Shown: piece after piece, positions 32,696-40,379 of the stretch
Layout: the number at the start of each line of letters is the position of its first letter
Position numbering within the stretch: the stretch's first letter is position 1
Assembly (NCBI RefSeq): GCF_004118375.1
Contig: NZ_SDHX01000001.1
Span: 620,001 to 684,000, forward strand
DNA: 64,000 bases
Direction of reading: 5' to 3'
Source of the DNA: Oleiharenicola lentus
GTDB taxonomy: Bacteria > Verrucomicrobiota > Verrucomicrobiia > Opitutales > Opitutaceae
Position numbers and translations under genes: made by a program
The notes under the pieces: generated by a model
Databases searched by the model: none
What the model saw: only the letters and a program-made list of their open reading frames with translations
Told to the model about the DNA's origin: nothing

Positions 32696-33543
32696 GGGGC
32701 AGGGCGGAGGGCGCGCAACCCGGCCACCGCGCGCAAGGTGACGGCGCCGAGCACGATCGCGCCGCCGAGAAGGGCGAAACGACCGGGTCGCTCCCCGAAG
32801 GCGAGCAACACCCAGAGGGGGTTGAGGAGCGGCTCCGCCACCGGGATGAGCACGGCCTCGAGGGCGGTCACATGCTTGATGGCCTTTGCGTAGAGCAGGT
32901 AGGCCAGGCCCAGCTGGACGGTGCCCAGCAGCAGCAAGGCAACCCAACCGGTGGCCGGCAGCGCGGGGGCCGACATGAGCGCGGGCAATCCGATCAGGAA
33001 CCCGAGCAGGTTGCCGAGGATGATGGATTCGAGCGGAGATCCGTCCTTTTGCTTGCGCATGAGGAGAGTCATCACCGCAAAGCCCACACCGCTGGCCAGC
33101 GCCACGAGCAGGCCGGCGATGCTGTTCAGCTGAATGCCCTCGTAGAAGAAAAGCGCCAGTCCGCCGAAGACCGCCGCGATGGTGAACCAGTCGGCGCGGG
33201 TGGCGCGTTCGCCGAGGAACCAGGCGCCGAGCAGGGCGATCCAGACCGGCGCGGTGTATTGGAGCAAAATGGCGTTGGCCGCCGTCGTCATCTTGTTGGC
33301 CAGCGTGAAAAGGATGGTGCACGCGGCGTAGGCCGCGGCGGCGGCGAGTTGGAGCGGGGACCAAGTGAAGCGCAGCGAGCGCCAGGACACCGCCAGCAGG
33401 AACAGGCCGGCGATCAGGCCCCGTCCGCCGGCGGCGGCGAGTCCCGACCACTCGACGTGCTTGAACAAGAGGCCGGCAAGGCTCCAGCACAGGGCACCGC
33501 CGAGGAGGAGGCCGACGGACTTGGTGTGGGCGGGATCGCGCAT
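32692..33543 (-). CDS. EamA/DMT family transporter, second
   Basis: A 283-residue permease with ten predicted helices (VGLLLGGALCWSLAGLLFKH, ILLQYTAPVWIALLGAWFLG, and VTALEAVLIPVAEPLLNPLW as the family's second-repeat signature). The ATG at 33543 (MRDPAHTK) is preferred over one 39 bases upstream. It is followed by the lipase-like gene with an ATGA overlap. The 158 bp upstream contains only a GC-rich GCGGGCGCGCCCGTCGCGAG palindrome. Confidence 0.88.
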   Translation of the reverse strand: MRDPAHTKSVGLLLGGALCWSLAGLLFKHVEWSGLAAAGGRGLIAGLFLLAVSWRSLRFTWSPLQLAAAAAYAACTILFTLANKMTTAANAILLQYTAPVWIALLGAWFLGERATRADWFTIAAVFGGLALFFYEGIQLNSIAGLLVALASGVGFAVMTLLMRKQKDGSPLESIILGNLLGFLIGLPALMSAPALPATGWVALLLLGTVQLGLAYLLYAKAIKHVTALEAVLIPVAEPLLNPLWVLLAFGERPGRFALLGGAIVLGAVTLRAVAGLRALRPAP

Positions 33544-33701
33544 GAGCCCGCCACCAATGGCGGGGCCGGGAGCACGGGGCAAGGCGCTAAGAGGAAGTCC
33601 AACTGCCGAAGCGATCGCGCCCTCGCGACGGGCGCGCCCGCCAGGTGCCAGAAACCAGGAAGGCCTACTCCGACCGCTTCAGCGCCAGCACCACGGCCCT
33701 G

Positions 33702-34703
33702 TCACCGCAGCTGCACCACGACCTTTCCCTTGGCCCGGCCCTTTTCGAGGTAGGCCAAGGCCTCCTTCGCCTGATCGAAGGAGAACACCCGGTCGATCAC
33801 CGGCCGGATCTTGCCCGCTTCGAGCAGCGCGCCAATCTCCGCGAGCTGCCGGCCGTCCGGATGCACGAAGAGGAAGGAATACGCCGCGCCTATTTTGGCC
33901 GCTTGGCGGATCAGGCCCCGGCTCAGCAATCCGAACACGGCCTTCATCAAGAAATTCATGCCGCGGGAGCGCGCGAACGCGGCGTCGGGCGGACCGATCA
34001 GCGAGACGATGCGGCTGTTCGATTTCAGAATGCGAAGGGATTTCTTCAGCGCGTCGCCTTTGACGGTGCCGAGCACGACATCGTAGTCCCGCAGCACCTC
34101 CTCGAATTCCTGTTTCTTGTAGTCGATCACTTCGTCGGCGCCGAGGTTGCGGACCAGACCCACGTTGCCCGTGCTCGTGGTCGTGCCGACCCTGGCCCCG
34201 AGGTGCTTGGCGAGTTGGATCGCGAACGTGCCAATGCCGCCGGAGCCGGCGGGGATGAACACTTTTTGGCCGGGCTGGACCCGCGCCCGCTCCTTGAGCG
34301 CCTGCCACGCCGTCAACCCGACCATGGGGATCGAGGCCGCCTGCACAAAGTCCAGGTTCGACGGTTTCAGCGCCGCCGCGCTCTCGGGCACGACCGCGAA
34401 TTCGGCGAGAGAGCCGGTGCCCAGGTCGAAGATGCTGGCGAAGACGGCATCGCCGACCTTGAAGCGGGTCACGCGGCTGCCCACCTCCGCCACGACGCCG
34501 GCGAGATCGCTGCCCAGCGCGGTCGGGAGATCGAAATGGAGGATCGGTTTGAACTCTCCTTTCGGAATCATGGTGTCGATCGGGTTCAAGCCGACGGCGT
34601 GGACGCGAACGAGAATCTCGTCGGGCTTGATCGCGGGTCGGGCAATTTCGGCGAACGCGATCTCGGCCGGTTTGCCATATTTTCTTAGGATAAGTGCTTT
34701 CAT
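33702..34703 (-). CDS. MDR family NADPH:quinone reductase-like protein
   Basis: A 333-residue medium-chain dehydrogenase/reductase. The GroES-like half contains VRVHAVGLNPIDTMIPKGEF and LPTALGSDLAGVVAEVGS; the Rossmann half has VFIPAGSGGIGTFAIQLAKH. The catalytic zinc ligands of alcohol dehydrogenases are missing, which places it in the zinc-free quinone reductase/enoyl reductase group using NADPH. It is downstream of the SDR gene by 48 bp on the same strand and probably co-transcribed, so both may be under the divergent TetR regulator. Confidence 0.92.
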   Translation of the reverse strand: MKALILRKYGKPAEIAFAEIARPAIKPDEILVRVHAVGLNPIDTMIPKGEFKPILHFDLPTALGSDLAGVVAEVGSRVTRFKVGDAVFASIFDLGTGSLAEFAVVPESAAALKPSNLDFVQAASIPMVGLTAWQALKERARVQPGQKVFIPAGSGGIGTFAIQLAKHLGARVGTTTSTGNVGLVRNLGADEVIDYKKQEFEEVLRDYDVVLGTVKGDALKKSLRILKSNSRIVSLIGPPDAAFARSRGMNFLMKAVFGLLSRGLIRQAAKIGAAYSFLFVHPDGRQLAEIGALLEAGKIRPVIDRVFSFDQAKEALAYLEKGRAKGKVVVQLR

Positions 34704-34751
34704 GATGTTGCTCGGCTTTGGCTTGATGAGAGGGAACGCGGGATCGGGGAA

Positions 34752-35573
34752 TCAGTTCAGAGCAGACTCCTTGCGAATGGCGCGGTCGAACAGGGCGGTC
34801 GGAGCAAACCGGCGCAGGCGGCTCAAAAGCACGCCCTGGCCGACCGGATAACGGAGCCGGGGCGCCGCCGCGGTCGCCGCCCGCCAGACGGTCTCGGCCA
34901 CGAGCTGCGGATCGTCGCCATGCTTGACGCCGTTCGCCACCACCTCGTGCATGCGCTGCCGGTGAACGGCGTAGGCCTCGAGCCGGGTTTGGGCCGCCTT
35001 CTCGTTCTGGTTGATGTTGCTCTTGGTGTAGGCGGGCTGGACCAGCACCGCGCGCACCCCGAATTGCCGCACCTCATGATCCAGGGTCTCGGTGTAGCCC
35101 TCGAGCGCGTGCTTGCTGGCGGTGTAGATGCCCATGAACGGGGCGGGCATGAAACCAACCACGGAGCTGATGTTGATGATGCGACCCCGCCCGGCTTGCC
35201 GCATTCCCGGGAGCACGGCGTTGGTCACCCGTAGCACGCCAAAGAAGTTGGTTTCAAACTGGTCGCGCGCTTCCGCGACGCTCGTTTCTTCCAGCGCCCC
35301 GGTGAGACCGTAACCGGCGTTGTTCACCAGCATCTCAATGGGGCCCGCTTTCTGCACGATCTCTTGGATCGCGTCGCTGACGGAGGCGTCGTCCGTCACG
35401 TCCATGCGGACGAACTCAACGCCGGGGACCGGGCTGGCGGATTTCAGGTTGCGGGCGGTGCCGAAGACGCGGGCGCCGCGCTGCGCGAGGTGCCGCGCGA
35501 TCTCCCGGCCGATGCCGGAGGAAGCTCCGGTGACGAGGGTGACTTTGCCGGTGAGGGCGGAGGAATGGTGCAT
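34752..35573 (-). CDS. Short-chain dehydrogenase/reductase (SDR)
   Basis: A 273-residue classical SDR. TGASSGIGREIARHL binds the cofactor, MLVNNAGYG is the conserved NNAG, and the catalytic set is Ser in INISSVVGF with YTASKHALEG (YxxxK). The fold is cytoplasmic and the substrate is not predictable. It is divergent from the TetR gene at 35721, and the shared promoter region contains two look-alike operator sites, so regulation by that TetR is likely. The ATG at 35573 is chosen because the frame upstream runs into the promoter. Confidence 0.92.
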   Translation of the reverse strand: MHHSSALTGKVTLVTGASSGIGREIARHLAQRGARVFGTARNLKSASPVPGVEFVRMDVTDDASVSDAIQEIVQKAGPIEMLVNNAGYGLTGALEETSVAEARDQFETNFFGVLRVTNAVLPGMRQAGRGRIINISSVVGFMPAPFMGIYTASKHALEGYTETLDHEVRQFGVRAVLVQPAYTKSNINQNEKAAQTRLEAYAVHRQRMHEVVANGVKHGDDPQLVAETVWRAATAAAPRLRYPVGQGVLLSRLRRFAPTALFDRAIRKESALN

Positions 35574-35626
35574 GGGTTGAGTGATTGAGTGTTTCGCTTT
35601 CCACCGGAGAGGCGGGAGGTGGTGCG

Positions 35627-35681
35627 TATAGATGATGACCATAATCTAAGCGTCAAGCATTTTAGATGATGATTGACATCT
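35627..35681. promoter_or_regulatory. Two tandem operator-like sites in the SDR/TetR divergent promoter
   Basis: TAGATGATGACCATAATCTA (35629-35648) and TAGATGATGATTGACATCTT (35663-35682) share the first ten bases exactly, and both have the form TAGAT-N10-ATCT. On the minus strand, TTGACG (35651-35656) with an 18-base spacer to TCTATA (35627-35632) gives an SDR promoter with site 1 between its boxes. On the plus strand, TTGACA (35673-35678) inside site 2 could be the -35 of the TetR gene. This is the expected layout for autoregulation by TetR. Confidence 0.65.
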
Positions 35682-35720
35682 TTGTCTGCAGGAGCCTTGT
35701 TCTCGCTGGAGATTCCGAAA

Positions 35721-36314
35721 ATGAAAGTCACCAAAACACAGGCACTTGAGAACCGCGCGCGCATCGTCGAGACCGCTTCAACTCTCTTCCGTGAGCGCGG
35801 TTACGACGGCGTGAGCGTGGCGGACTTGATGGCGGCGGCAGGGTTCACCCATGGCGGATTCTACAAGCACTTCGCGTCCAAGGCCGACCTGATGGCGGAA
35901 GCGGCAGCGAGCGGCTTTGCCAAGTCGGCGGCCAATCTCGCGGGCAACGATGCCGCCTCGTTTGTGCAGGAATACCTGTCCCGGCCGCACCGGGATGCGC
36001 TGGGTCACGGCTGCACTTTCGCGGCGCTGTCCGGCGATGCCGCGCGCCAGCCTGAATCGATCAAGCAGGCCTTCGCCGACGGAATTGAAAATCAACTGGC
36101 GATCCTGGCGCGCGAAGAAGACTCCCTGAGTGAAAGCGCCAAACGGGAAGCGCGCGCCAAGCGGATCGACACCCTCGCGCATGTCGTCGGCGCGCTCGTG
36201 TTGTCGCGAGCCTGCCCGGACGACTCACCGTTGGCGGATGAGATTCTGGAGGTCTGCCGCACCGCGGTTCTCGGGCAGCTGGACCGAAAAGTTGAAGGGC
36301 CGAACGGAGGTTAA
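35721..36314 (+). CDS. TetR/AcrR family transcriptional regulator
   Basis: A 197-residue regulator. The helix-turn-helix is RIVETASTLFRERGYDGVSV, DLMAAAGFTHGGFYKHFASK. The GFTHGGFYKHF form is typical of the TetR group that controls adjacent oxidoreductases. The C-terminal domain carries conserved GCTFAALSGDAARQ. It is divergent from the SDR/MDR pair. The ATG at 35721 gives the usual start KVTKTQALENRARIVE. Confidence 0.92.
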   Translation: MKVTKTQALENRARIVETASTLFRERGYDGVSVADLMAAAGFTHGGFYKHFASKADLMAEAAASGFAKSAANLAGNDAASFVQEYLSRPHRDALGHGCTFAALSGDAARQPESIKQAFADGIENQLAILAREEDSLSESAKREARAKRIDTLAHVVGALVLSRACPDDSPLADEILEVCRTAVLGQLDRKVEGPNGG

Positions 36315-36394
36315 GTCAGACCCGAGCGGGGATGGCTCACTTTATCGATTACTGAACGAAATTCTCGAACGGCGCACCCGGTGGGCACGCTCTC

Positions 36395-38500
36395 CTAGTC
36401 GGGTTTTGTCAATGCTTCCAACACCGTTCCAGGCGTGAGCAGCTCGGGGAGAATGATGGGCTCGGCTGAGCCTCTGTAGACCAGGTTGAAGGGCACGGCG
36501 GAGCGGTTCCACTTTGCGAGTTCGGCGGTGATCGTCGCATCCTTGCTGGTCCAGTCGGCCTTGAGGAGGAGCACGTTGCGTTTCTCCAGCTCAGCCAGCA
36601 CGGCGGCGGAAGTGAAGACCGCGGCCTTGTTGGTCTGGCAGGTGGCGCACCAGCGGGCGGTGAAGTCCACGTAGATGGTGCGACCGGCGGCACGCGCAGA
36701 TGCCACGGCGGCAGGGCTCCAGGATTCCCATTTGACGACGTAACCCGAGGCGGTGGCGGGTGCGGCTTCGGCGGGTTTCGGCCAGCCGAGCCAAACGCCG
36801 CCCAATAGCAAGGCGGCGGCCACGACGCGGGCGGCGGGCTTGGGCCAGCGGCCATAGACCCAGGCCGCCATCGCGACGAGCACGAGGCCGAAGAAAATAA
36901 ACAGCAGGGCGTTGTCGTTGTCCTTGGTTTGCGCAGCCAGCACCCAGAGCAGCGCCCCGACCGTGGCGTAGAGCGGGAAGGCCATGAGCTGCTTGAAGGT
37001 CTCCATCCACGCGCCGGGGCGGGGCAGGAGTTTCACGGCCGCGGGAAACGCAGACAGCAGCAGGTAGGGTGCGGAGAGGCCGAGGCCGATGGCGGTGAAC
37101 ACGAGGATGGATTCGACCGCCGCGAGCGAAAGCGCGGCGCCGAGCGCAGGGGCGAGGAACGGCGCGCTGCACGGCGTGGCGACGAGCGTGGCGAGGATGC
37201 CGGTGAAGAAGGAGCCGCCGTAGCCGGACTGCATCTGGAGTTTGCCCCCGACGCCGGTGGCCGAGAGACCGATCTCGAAGAGCCCGCTGAGGTTGAGCGC
37301 GAAGACGAGCAGGAAGGCCGTCATGCCGAACACAAAAGCCGGGGACTGGAGCTGGAAGCCCCAGCCCAGCTGGGCGCCGCCGGTGCGCAGCACGAGCAGC
37401 AGGCCCGCGAGGGCCCAGAACGACAGCAGCACACCCGCGGTAAACACAAGGCCGTGGGCGATGATCTTGCCGCGGTCGCTGCCGGCCTGGTTGACGAAGC
37501 CAAGCACCTTGATGCCGAGCACAGGGAAGACGCAGGGCATGAGGTTGAGGATGAGGCCACCGGCCAGCGCCAGCGCCAGCGTGCCGAGCAGGCCGGTGAC
37601 CGGCGCAGCAGAAACCTGAGACTTGAAACCTGTAACCTGAGCAGCGGCCGCGGGGGCGCCGAGGGCGACGTCGAAGGTGGCGCCCTGCGAGGGGGTGGTG
37701 CCGCCCCAGCCGTTTTTCGCCGTGATAACACCGGCAAGGCGCGTGGCGGCGGCATCGCCTTCCTTGGCGGCGGCGAGAGTGAAAACGTAGCTGCCGTTTT
37801 CCTCGCGGATTTGCTGCGGCGCGGCGTAGTCGATCAACCCGGCGCGGTCGAAAAGATGCAGGTCCTGCGGGCGGTGCGTGGTGCCGGCGGCGGGCGTGAG
37901 GCGGACGGTGAAGATGGCGCCGTCGCGCGCGGCCGTGAGGCTCCAGCCGGCGAGCGGGCGCGGCAGGTCGGCGTAGGCGTTGTTGAACACGCGCGCCACG
38001 CTCAGGTTGGGGGCGGGAGCCTCGGCCTTCACGGGCAGCGTGAGTTCCAGCTTGGCGTCGCCGGGCATGCAGACCTCGGCGCACATGAGCCAGTCGGCGA
38101 CGGCGTGCAGGGTGACTTCCGTTCCGGGCGAAAGGGTGGCCGGCGGCGTGATCTCGACGAAGAGAAACGTTTCGTCCTCGTAGCCGTGGCCGGTGACGTT
38201 GCCCTTGGTGTCTTTCACCACGTGTGGCACGGGCCACTGGATGTCTCCGGCCTTGAAGCCTTCGGGCAGTTTCCAATTCAACGAGGTGGGATAGCCGGTG
38301 CCCGGGTTGATCCAGTAAGTGTGCCAGTGTTCTTCGTGGGTGAGGCGCAGCGCGACCAGGAAGGGTTTCCCGGGCTGGATCGAGGCGTCGTGGGAGACGA
38401 GTTCGGCGGTCACGGCGCCCTTTTTGACCGGACCCGGGGCCGCGGTGAGCAGGCCGGGCAGCAACAGGAGGCAGGCGAGCAGGGCGCGCAGAAGATTCAT
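36395..38500 (-). CDS. DsbD family thiol:disulfide interchange protein
   Basis: A 701-residue inner-membrane electron carrier. After the signal peptide, residues about 25-160 form the DsbD-alpha-like periplasmic domain (HWHTYWINPGTGYPTSLNW, CAEVCMPGDAKLEL). The middle is the eight-helix domain, with NLMPCVFPVLGIKVLGFVNQ and ATPCSAPFLAPALGAALSLA bearing the paired membrane Cys. The C-terminus is a thioredoxin domain with WCATCQTNKAAVF. It passes electrons from cytoplasmic thioredoxin to periplasmic proteins. It is downstream of the pilus block on the same strand but probably a separate unit. Confidence 0.93.
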   Translation of the reverse strand: MNLLRALLACLLLLPGLLTAAPGPVKKGAVTAELVSHDASIQPGKPFLVALRLTHEEHWHTYWINPGTGYPTSLNWKLPEGFKAGDIQWPVPHVVKDTKGNVTGHGYEDETFLFVEITPPATLSPGTEVTLHAVADWLMCAEVCMPGDAKLELTLPVKAEAPAPNLSVARVFNNAYADLPRPLAGWSLTAARDGAIFTVRLTPAAGTTHRPQDLHLFDRAGLIDYAAPQQIREENGSYVFTLAAAKEGDAAATRLAGVITAKNGWGGTTPSQGATFDVALGAPAAAAQVTGFKSQVSAAPVTGLLGTLALALAGGLILNLMPCVFPVLGIKVLGFVNQAGSDRGKIIAHGLVFTAGVLLSFWALAGLLLVLRTGGAQLGWGFQLQSPAFVFGMTAFLLVFALNLSGLFEIGLSATGVGGKLQMQSGYGGSFFTGILATLVATPCSAPFLAPALGAALSLAAVESILVFTAIGLGLSAPYLLLSAFPAAVKLLPRPGAWMETFKQLMAFPLYATVGALLWVLAAQTKDNDNALLFIFFGLVLVAMAAWVYGRWPKPAARVVAAALLLGGVWLGWPKPAEAAPATASGYVVKWESWSPAAVASARAAGRTIYVDFTARWCATCQTNKAAVFTSAAVLAELEKRNVLLLKADWTSKDATITAELAKWNRSAVPFNLVYRGSAEPIILPELLTPGTVLEALTKPD

Positions 38501-38559
38501 CGGACCGTGAGAGTAGGCGGCGCGGCCTTTATTTCAAACGCCGAGATGGAACGGCAAAA

Positions 38560-39261
38560 TCAGGCCCGGCGAAGGTTCTGCCGGGCGGTGAGGTGGCTGA
38601 AGAGCATGGACCAGAAGCAGAGCACGATGTTAAACAGCGGCATCTGCAGCGGCGAGGGCAGTGAATAGACACAGGCCGTTACCGGGATCCAGAGAAACCA
38701 GACGGCGATCAGCACGGGCAGCACGCTGCGGTAATACCAGCGGCCCGCGCGCAGGTTCTCCCACACGGGAGCCCAGCGAAATCCGGCGTCTTTCCACGCG
38801 AAGCACAGGTTGCCCACGGGGGCCGCATAGAACGGGTTGAAGCCAAACTGGTCGGTGAGCACCTTGCGCACGACGGTGCCGGCATCGTTTCCGTCGCCAT
38901 AAATCCGGGAGAGGATGCGATACCACAGGTCCACCTCCGCGCCTTTCCAGGCCCAGAACAGCATGAAGAAGGCAACCATCGGCCAGGGGTTGGCCGCGCG
39001 GGTGGCGGGATTAAGGCGCAGGAAAAGAAAGGGCAGGAGTCCGCCGCAAACCGCCGTGCTGACCGCCGAGAACGCATAGCCGCCCGCCGCCTGCCAGTGG
39101 CCGAGTTGCGCAAAGAGGTCCGCCATCGCCGGCACGAAATAATAGGCCAGCACCACGGCCACAGCCGCGCCTTGCAGCACGAGGCCGGGCAGGAACAGGG
39201 CCCGCAGGCTGTGCAGGCCGGCCTGCCAGGGGGCTTCCTCAACTCGGTCGGCGGTGGACAT
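38560..39261 (-). CDS. Mpv17/PMP22-like membrane protein
   Basis: A 233-residue protein with about five hydrophobic helices. The C-terminal two thirds resemble eukaryotic Mpv17/PMP22 proteins in order and spacing: WYRILSRIYG, VRKVLTDQFGFNPFYAAPVG, APVWENLRAG, then FLWIPVTACVYSLPSPLQMP and CFWSMLFSHLT (compare the family's W-P, P and WN-x-x-LS positions). In eukaryotes these are peroxisomal or mitochondrial inner-membrane channel-like proteins. The assignment rests on my reading of motif spacing. It lies between DsbD and the pilus genes with no clear functional link. Confidence 0.6.
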   Translation of the reverse strand: MSTADRVEEAPWQAGLHSLRALFLPGLVLQGAAVAVVLAYYFVPAMADLFAQLGHWQAAGGYAFSAVSTAVCGGLLPFLFLRLNPATRAANPWPMVAFFMLFWAWKGAEVDLWYRILSRIYGDGNDAGTVVRKVLTDQFGFNPFYAAPVGNLCFAWKDAGFRWAPVWENLRAGRWYYRSVLPVLIAVWFLWIPVTACVYSLPSPLQMPLFNIVLCFWSMLFSHLTARQNLRRA

Positions 39262-39351
39262 GGAAACGGCGAGCAGGAGGGCTGCGCCGTCGCAGGGCGA
39301 GCGGGAAATCCGGACGGTCGTGCGGACAGTCGGCCGGTCGCGACGGGCCGC

Positions 39352-39834
39352 TCAGTTCGGCAGCTTCACCGTCAGCGTGCTCTGGTTGTAGCCAAAGGTG
39401 ACCTCGGAGTCGCCGATGAGCACCAGCCGGATGTAGTAAACCGTATCGCCGCCGGCGCGCAGCGGCACCAGATCGGCCTCCTTGTAAGAGGCGGAATTGA
39501 TCAGCAGGTGGGTGACGCCGCCGCGTTGCACCAGGCCGCTGATGCGCAGGCGGGCAACCGCGAAAGCCAGGATCTGGTCGTCGTCCAAAGTGGTGGGAAT
39601 CGGCACGGGCTCGACCGGAATCTCCGTGGTCACCGAAACAGGTGCGGCGGACATCAGCACGGTAAAGGGGTTGGCGGGCTTTTCCGGCAGAGCCGTGGGT
39701 TGCAGCCGCGGGGACAGCAGCGTGGCGATCTTGGCCTTGAGGTCGCCGAAGCGGTCGGCGTTGCCCTGACCCAGGCTGCGGAGCGGCAGGGCGAAGAGGG
39801 CGAGTCCCGTCAGCAGGAAATGGATCGTTCTCAT
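39352..39834 (-). CDS. Hypothetical periplasmic protein at the PilP position
   Basis: A 160-residue exported protein: signal peptide MRTIHFLLTGLALFALPLRS, a middle linker, and a C-terminal beta-rich part (LRISGLVQRGGVTHLLINSA, YIRLVLIGDSEVTFGYN) that resembles the small beta-domain of PilP/GspC-type proteins connecting the inner-membrane PilNO complex to the secretin. It overlaps the PilO-like gene by ATGA. No secretin follows, so the complex must be completed from elsewhere. Confidence 0.75.
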   Translation of the reverse strand: MRTIHFLLTGLALFALPLRSLGQGNADRFGDLKAKIATLLSPRLQPTALPEKPANPFTVLMSAAPVSVTTEIPVEPVPIPTTLDDDQILAFAVARLRISGLVQRGGVTHLLINSASYKEADLVPLRAGGDTVYYIRLVLIGDSEVTFGYNQSTLTVKLPN

Positions 39835-40379
39835 GGGCGTCCGAGCATTTCGATGGTGAGGTCGGCGGTGAGGGCCTCGGCACCGGATTGGCTGAAGCGG
39901 TAGGTTTTCAGACGCACCAGACGCGGACCGGTTTCCAAGGCGTGGAGATAGCCGAGAATCTGCGCATAGGAGCCAGAAAGCCGGAGAGAGAAGGGGATGG
40001 CGAGGAAGTCCGTCTCGTTGGCCGGCGGCTGCGAACTGAGCTGCGACAGGTTGGTCAGCTTCACGCGGGTGGTCTTCTCGATCTGGTAGAAGTAGTCGAG
40101 ATTGCCGGCGAGGTCGGATTCAGTCGCGAGGTTGGCGTCGATGTAAGCAAGCGCTTTGGCCGCCTCGGCGGACTGCGCCTCGATGCGCGGGTGGCTGCTG
40201 AGGGACAGGAGCATCTTCTCGCCTTCCTGGCGCGTGCGTTCGCTCTCGACGGCGAGGTTGCCCCAGCGGCCCCAGAGAAACACATCGGCAATACCCAGCA
40301 CCACGAGGAGCACGATGCTCACGGCCGCCACGAGATTGCGGCGGGCGGCGGCGAGCAGGGCCTGCAGGAAGGCGTTCAC
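39831..40379 (-). CDS. PilO-like type IV pilus assembly protein
   Basis: A 182-residue bitopic inner-membrane protein: one N-terminal helix (NLVAAVSIVLLVVLGIADVF), a coiled coil (about 40-90), then a ferredoxin-like periplasmic domain (DFLAIPFSLRLSGSYAQILG ... RLVRLKTYRF), matching PilO/GspM architecture. PilO pairs with PilN to form the alignment ring of the pilus machine. It has ATGA overlaps with both neighbours, so the three-gene string is translationally coupled. Confidence 0.82.
   Translation of the reverse strand: MNAFLQALLAAARRNLVAAVSIVLLVVLGIADVFLWGRWGNLAVESERTRQEGEKMLLSLSSHPRIEAQSAEAAKALAYIDANLATESDLAGNLDYFYQIEKTTRVKLTNLSQLSSQPPANETDFLAIPFSLRLSGSYAQILGYLHALETGPRLVRLKTYRFSQSGAEALTADLTIEMLGRP

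Noticed and set aside
36929-38668. 579-codon plus-strand frame antisense to dsbD
   Set aside because: The minus strand encodes a full DsbD with all Cys motifs; the plus frame is Arg/Glu/Gly low-complexity sequence.
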